Part shown: in pieces, positions 61,638 to 64,000 of the stretch
Numbering within the stretch: position 1 is the first letter of the stretch
Layout: every line of letters starts with the position of its first letter
Assembly (NCBI RefSeq): GCF_013283195.1
Contig: NZ_JABEKT010000001.1
Coordinates: 1,614,199 to 1,678,198 of the forward strand
From: Ensifer adhaerens
Lineage (GTDB): Bacteria > Pseudomonadota > Alphaproteobacteria > Rhizobiales > Rhizobiaceae
Direction of reading: 5' to 3'
DNA length: 64,000 nt
Made by a program: the position numbers and the translations under genes
Notes under the pieces: model-generated
Seen by the model: the letters and a program-made list of their open reading frames with translations, nothing else
Databases searched by the model: none
Told to the model about the DNA's origin: nothing

Positions 61638-61905
61638 TCAACGCGCGCTTACCATTGAATCGAAAGCGATCGGAAAAGCGTCCACCATGGCGTGAAGGCG
61701 GCGCGGTTCAATTCCATCACGTGCTTGGACCGAAAGGCCGTGCAGCAAGGTTGCGCAACAATCGCCTATGGCAACCTCATCGACATGGGCCGGAATTTCC
61801 CCCGACTGTTTGCCCGTGTTCACCCGATCAATGATCGATTGCGTCCTCGCCTTCCGATGCTCGGCCAGCCAGTCTCTTATGGCCTCATTCTGCTGGATCT
61901 TCTCG
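61638..61905 (-). pseudogene. TetR-family regulator, C-terminal fragment
   Basis: The minus-strand frame ending at 61638 reads EAIRDWLAEHRKARTQSIIDRVNTGKQSGEIPAHVDEVAIGDCCATLLHGLSVQARDGIEPRRLHAMVDAFPIAFD, a typical TetR/AcrR ligand-domain end. Just upstream the same open frame turns into transposase sequence, so the DNA-binding domain is gone. Confidence 0.55.
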
Positions 61906-62165
61906 CGGTCACATCCATTGCACCGATAGTCCTTCCATCGGAAGGCAACATGGTCGTCGTCAAGTTCTCCGACGCGGCTGTTGGCGATAGCGACGCGATC
62001 GTTGAAACGGCCGAGATAGGCGAGCACGGGTCCGGACCGCTGAAAGGCGGCTTTGCATCGACGGCCCATTCGATACGCCGAGCCTGTACGAGATGGCGGC
62101 TGAACACGGCGTTGTCGTTGAGATGGGAAAGGTGGCATATTTGATATCGTCGGGAACGACACGGG
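61906..62165 (-). mobile_element. IS91-family transposase remnant
   Basis: Minus strand: one frame gives FSRHLVQARRIEWAVDAKPPFSGP (about 62118-62050) and, after a +1 slip, another gives VLAYLGRFNDRVAIANSRVGELDDDHVAFRWKDYRCNGCDRE. These are consecutive conserved blocks of IS91-type transposases (W-VYAK-PF-GPE-VLAYLSRYTHRVAI-N-RL--ld---V-F--KDYR). The fragment is frameshifted and joined in frame to the TetR fragment, so it is a scar of an old insertion. Confidence 0.6.
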
Positions 62166-62207
62166 CGGAGAGGCCGCGAGTGCGGCCTCTCACTCTTCAC
62201 GCATCGT

Positions 62208-62510
62208 TTACAGGGAGATCCGACCGCCGCCCGATTTCGCCTTGACCATCCATGGCGCAACCACGGGAGCCTTCACAAGGATGCCCTTTTTGCGCGCAAA
62301 GGAGCGAAGTGCGTCTTGTGCCACCTGAACGGGCTTGTGTCCGTCATGTGCCAGGTAGCACGTCTTCAGGGTCGCGTCGTGAATGATGTCGCGATCTCCT
62401 TTGGACCATTCCTCAAGGAAATCGATCGCATCGTCCAGGTTTGTGATTTCGAGGACCAGATCCTTCCTTTCACGCAGGTAAACTGGTCGATCAAACATCT
62501 TCGTGCGCAT
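62208..62510 (-). CDS. DUF982-domain protein
   Basis: 100 residues reading MFDRPVYLRERKDLVLEITNLDDAIDFLEEWSKGDRDIIHDATLKTCYLAHDG, the DUF982 pattern found almost only in Rhizobiales, usually in many copies. ATG 62510 follows GAGGTAG; the longer open frame to 62714 overlaps GroEL. Function unknown. It lies directly downstream of groEL on the same strand. Confidence 0.75.
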   Translation of the reverse strand: MRTKMFDRPVYLRERKDLVLEITNLDDAIDFLEEWSKGDRDIIHDATLKTCYLAHDGHKPVQVAQDALRSFARKKGILVKAPVVAPWMVKAKSGGGRISL

Positions 62511-62609
62511 TTCTACCTCACTGAATAGGTACGGCACCAACCAATCTGGGGAGCCAGTTAGCCAGGGGGGTACCCCGGGCCCAGTCGGCGGGGCCGATCG
62601 GTTGAGTCT

Positions 62610-62639
62610 GTCAGACCCGTCCTCGGGAGAACGGGCCTG
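62610..62639 (-). terminator. Probable terminator after groEL
   Basis: The arms TCAGACCCGT and ACGGGCCTGA (9 of 10 paired) with a short loop lie 10-40 bp past the groEL stop on the minus strand. There is no strong U-run, so the call is tentative. Confidence 0.35.
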
Positions 62640-62649
62640 AACAATCGCG

Positions 62650-64000
62650 TTAGAAGTCCATGCCCGGGCCGGCCGGCAGGGGCGGAGCCGGGTCTTTCTT
62701 CGGCTTTTCTGCAATCATCGCCTCGGTCGTCACCAGGAGACCTGCGACAGAGGCAGCATCCTGGAGTCCGGTGCGCACGACCTTGGCCGGGTCGATGACG
62801 CCCTGCACATAGAGGTCGCCATATTCGCCGGTCTGGGCGTTCCAGCCGTAGGAGAAGTCCGTCTTCTCGCGAAGTTTGCCGACAATGATCGAACCTTCGG
62901 CACCAGCATTCTCAGCAATCTGGCGAACAGGTGCCTCGACGGCGCGCCGGACGATCTCGATGCCGACCTTTTGGTCCTGATTGGCCGTCTCCACATGATC
63001 CAGCGCTGTGATGGAACGCAGTAGCGCGACACCGCCGCCCGGAAGAATACCTTCTTCAACGGCTGCCCGGGTGGCATGCAGTGCATCGTCGACGCGGTCT
63101 TTCTTTTCCTTTACCTCTACCTCAGTCGACCCGCCCACGCGAATGACGGCAACGCCGCCGGCGAGCTTGGCAAGACGCTCCTGCAGCTTTTCGCGATCGT
63201 AGTCGGACGTGGTCTCTTCAATCTGGGCGCGGATCTGCGCGATGCGCCCGTCGATATCGGCCTTGGCGCCGACGCCGTCGATGATGGTCGTGTTCTCCTT
63301 CTCGATTGCAACTTTCTTTGCCCGGCCGAGCATGTCGAGAGTGACGTTCTCGAGCTTGATGCCGACGTCGTCAGAGACAACGGTGCCTCCTGTGAGAACC
63401 GCGATGTCTTCCAGCATGGCCTTGCGCCGATCACCGAAGCCTGGTGCCTTGACCGCAGCGACCTTCAGACCGCCGCGCAGCTTGTTGACGACGAGGGTCG
63501 CGAGCGCTTCGCCCTCCACATCTTCAGCGATGATGAGCAGCGGCTTGCTGGATTGAACCACCGCTTCGAGCACTGGCAGCATCGCCTGAAGGTTGGAAAG
63601 CTTCTTCTCGTGAATGAGGATGTAAGGATCGTCAAACTCGGTCCGCATCTTGTCGGCATTCGTCACGAAATAGGGGCTGAGATATCCCCGGTCGAACTGC
63701 ATGCCTTCGACGACTTCGAGTTCGGTCTCTGCCGTCTTGGCCTCCTCGACGGTAATGACGCCTTCATTGCCGACCTTCTGCATCGCCTCGGCGAGATATC
63801 GGCCGATTTCCTCGTCGCCGTTTGCCGAGATCGTCCCGACCTGAGCAATCTCAGAGTTGTTGGAGATCTTTCGCGCTTTGGTCTTGAGTTCCTTCACGAT
63901 CGCATCGACGGCAAGATCGATGCCGCGCTTCAGATCCATCGGGTTCATGCCTGAGGCAACCGCCTTGGCACCTTCCTTGACGATGGCCTGCGCCAACACA
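62650..64000 (-). CDS. groEL: Chaperonin GroEL (partial, N-terminal end outside window)
   Basis: The visible 449 codons correspond to about residues 94 to the end of a 60-kDa chaperonin. Conserved blocks are [64 protein letters not shown], and [14 protein letters not shown]. The C-terminal tail is [17 protein letters not shown], without the usual run of Gly-Gly-Met repeats, as in some additional rhizobial GroEL copies. Together with its accessory setting this suggests a paralogue rather than the housekeeping copy. The gene runs off the right edge. Confidence 0.95.
   Translation of the reverse strand, partial: VLAQAIVKEGAKAVASGMNPMDLKRGIDLAVDAIVKELKTKARKISNNSEIAQVGTISANGDEEIGRYLAEAMQKVGNEGVITVEEAKTAETELEVVEGMQFDRGYLSPYFVTNADKMRTEFDDPYILIHEKKLSNLQAMLPVLEAVVQSSKPLLIIAEDVEGEALATLVVNKLRGGLKVAAVKAPGFGDRRKAMLEDIAVLTGGTVVSDDVGIKLENVTLDMLGRAKKVAIEKENTTIIDGVGAKADIDGRIAQIRAQIEETTSDYDREKLQERLAKLAGGVAVIRVGGSTEVEVKEKKDRVDDALHATRAAVEEGILPGGGVALLRSITALDHVETANQDQKVGIEIVRRAVEAPVRQIAENAGAEGSIIVGKLREKTDFSYGWNAQTGEYGDLYVQGVIDPAKVVRTGLQDAASVAGLLVTTEAMIAEKPKKDPAPPLPAGPGMDF

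Overview
The window looks like accessory DNA of a high-GC alphaproteobacterium of the Rhizobiaceae (Rhizobium/Ensifer/Shinella type), probably a megaplasmid, chromid or genomic island. The evidence is the density of solute-binding-protein ABC transporters, LacI/GntR/HxlR regulators, a DUF982 protein, a GlpS/GlpT-type ATPase pair and a rhizobial-type GroEL, with no tRNA, rRNA or core housekeeping operon in view. Assignments rest on motifs and remembered family features; no database search was run.

Layout. (1) 1-0.9 kb: decayed NADH:flavin oxidoreductase. (2) 0.94-11.2 kb: a LacI regulator (-) divergent from an amino-acid/opine-type uptake and oxidation cluster (two HisJ-type binding proteins, a permease-ATPase fusion, a second permease, Gfo/Idh/MocA dehydrogenase, two DAO-type FAD oxidoreductases, DMT exporter). 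A twin operator lies in the divergent gap. (3) 11.5-22.1 kb: a GntR/UTRA regulator, a second LacI regulator, and an operon resembling the fructosamine (Amadori compound) frl system: SIS deglycase, sugar-type ABC transporter, FrlC-like epimerase, PfkB/FrlD-like kinase, FAD oxidoreductase, UgpC/MalK-type ATPase. (4) 22.1-23.6 kb: scarred DNA. (5) 23.6-27.3 kb: alpha/beta hydrolase, DoxX-like membrane protein, DUF4394 protein, ECF sigma and its anti-sigma factor. (6) 27.3-28.8 kb: a junkyard of four gene fragments. (7) 28.8-32.4 kb: periplasmic GMC dehydrogenase complex (cytochrome c, flavin subunit, Tat-exported subunit 3), a VOC/glyoxalase protein, and a ribbon-helix-helix protein. (8) 32.6-52.0 kb: the most striking block, a catabolic island with a one-chain tandem HxlR regulator, a three-subunit molybdenum hydroxylase with an embedded lactonase, CoxG, a LIV-type transporter, and a nine-gene operon (binding protein, enoyl-CoA hydratase family, atypical SDR, acyl-CoA ligase, Fe-alcohol dehydrogenase, thioesterase, aldehyde dehydrogenase, adenylate kinase, XdhC). 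(9) 52.1-61.3 kb: feruloyl-CoA synthetase remnant, sigma-54 activator, sigma-54 promoter, Zn-alcohol dehydrogenase, and a GlpST-type ABC transporter. (10) 61.6-64 kb: chimeric TetR/IS91 remnant, DUF982 protein, and GroEL (partial, running off the right edge).

How the genes may work together. In block 8 the ligase would make a CoA thioester, the Mo enzyme would hydroxylate the ring, the lactonase would open a lactone tautomer, and a thioesterase or hydratase-family protein would release the acid. This is the logic known for 2-furoate degradation, but the substrate is inferred. A 17-bp motif occurs identically (in inverted orientation) in both divergent promoter regions of this island and in a 15/17 version upstream of the tandem HxlR gene, suggesting a dedicated regulon. 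In blocks 2 and 3, two LacI proteins with alike recognition helices sit beside operators sharing TGAGA-N4-TCTCA, suggesting related and possibly cross-talking control.
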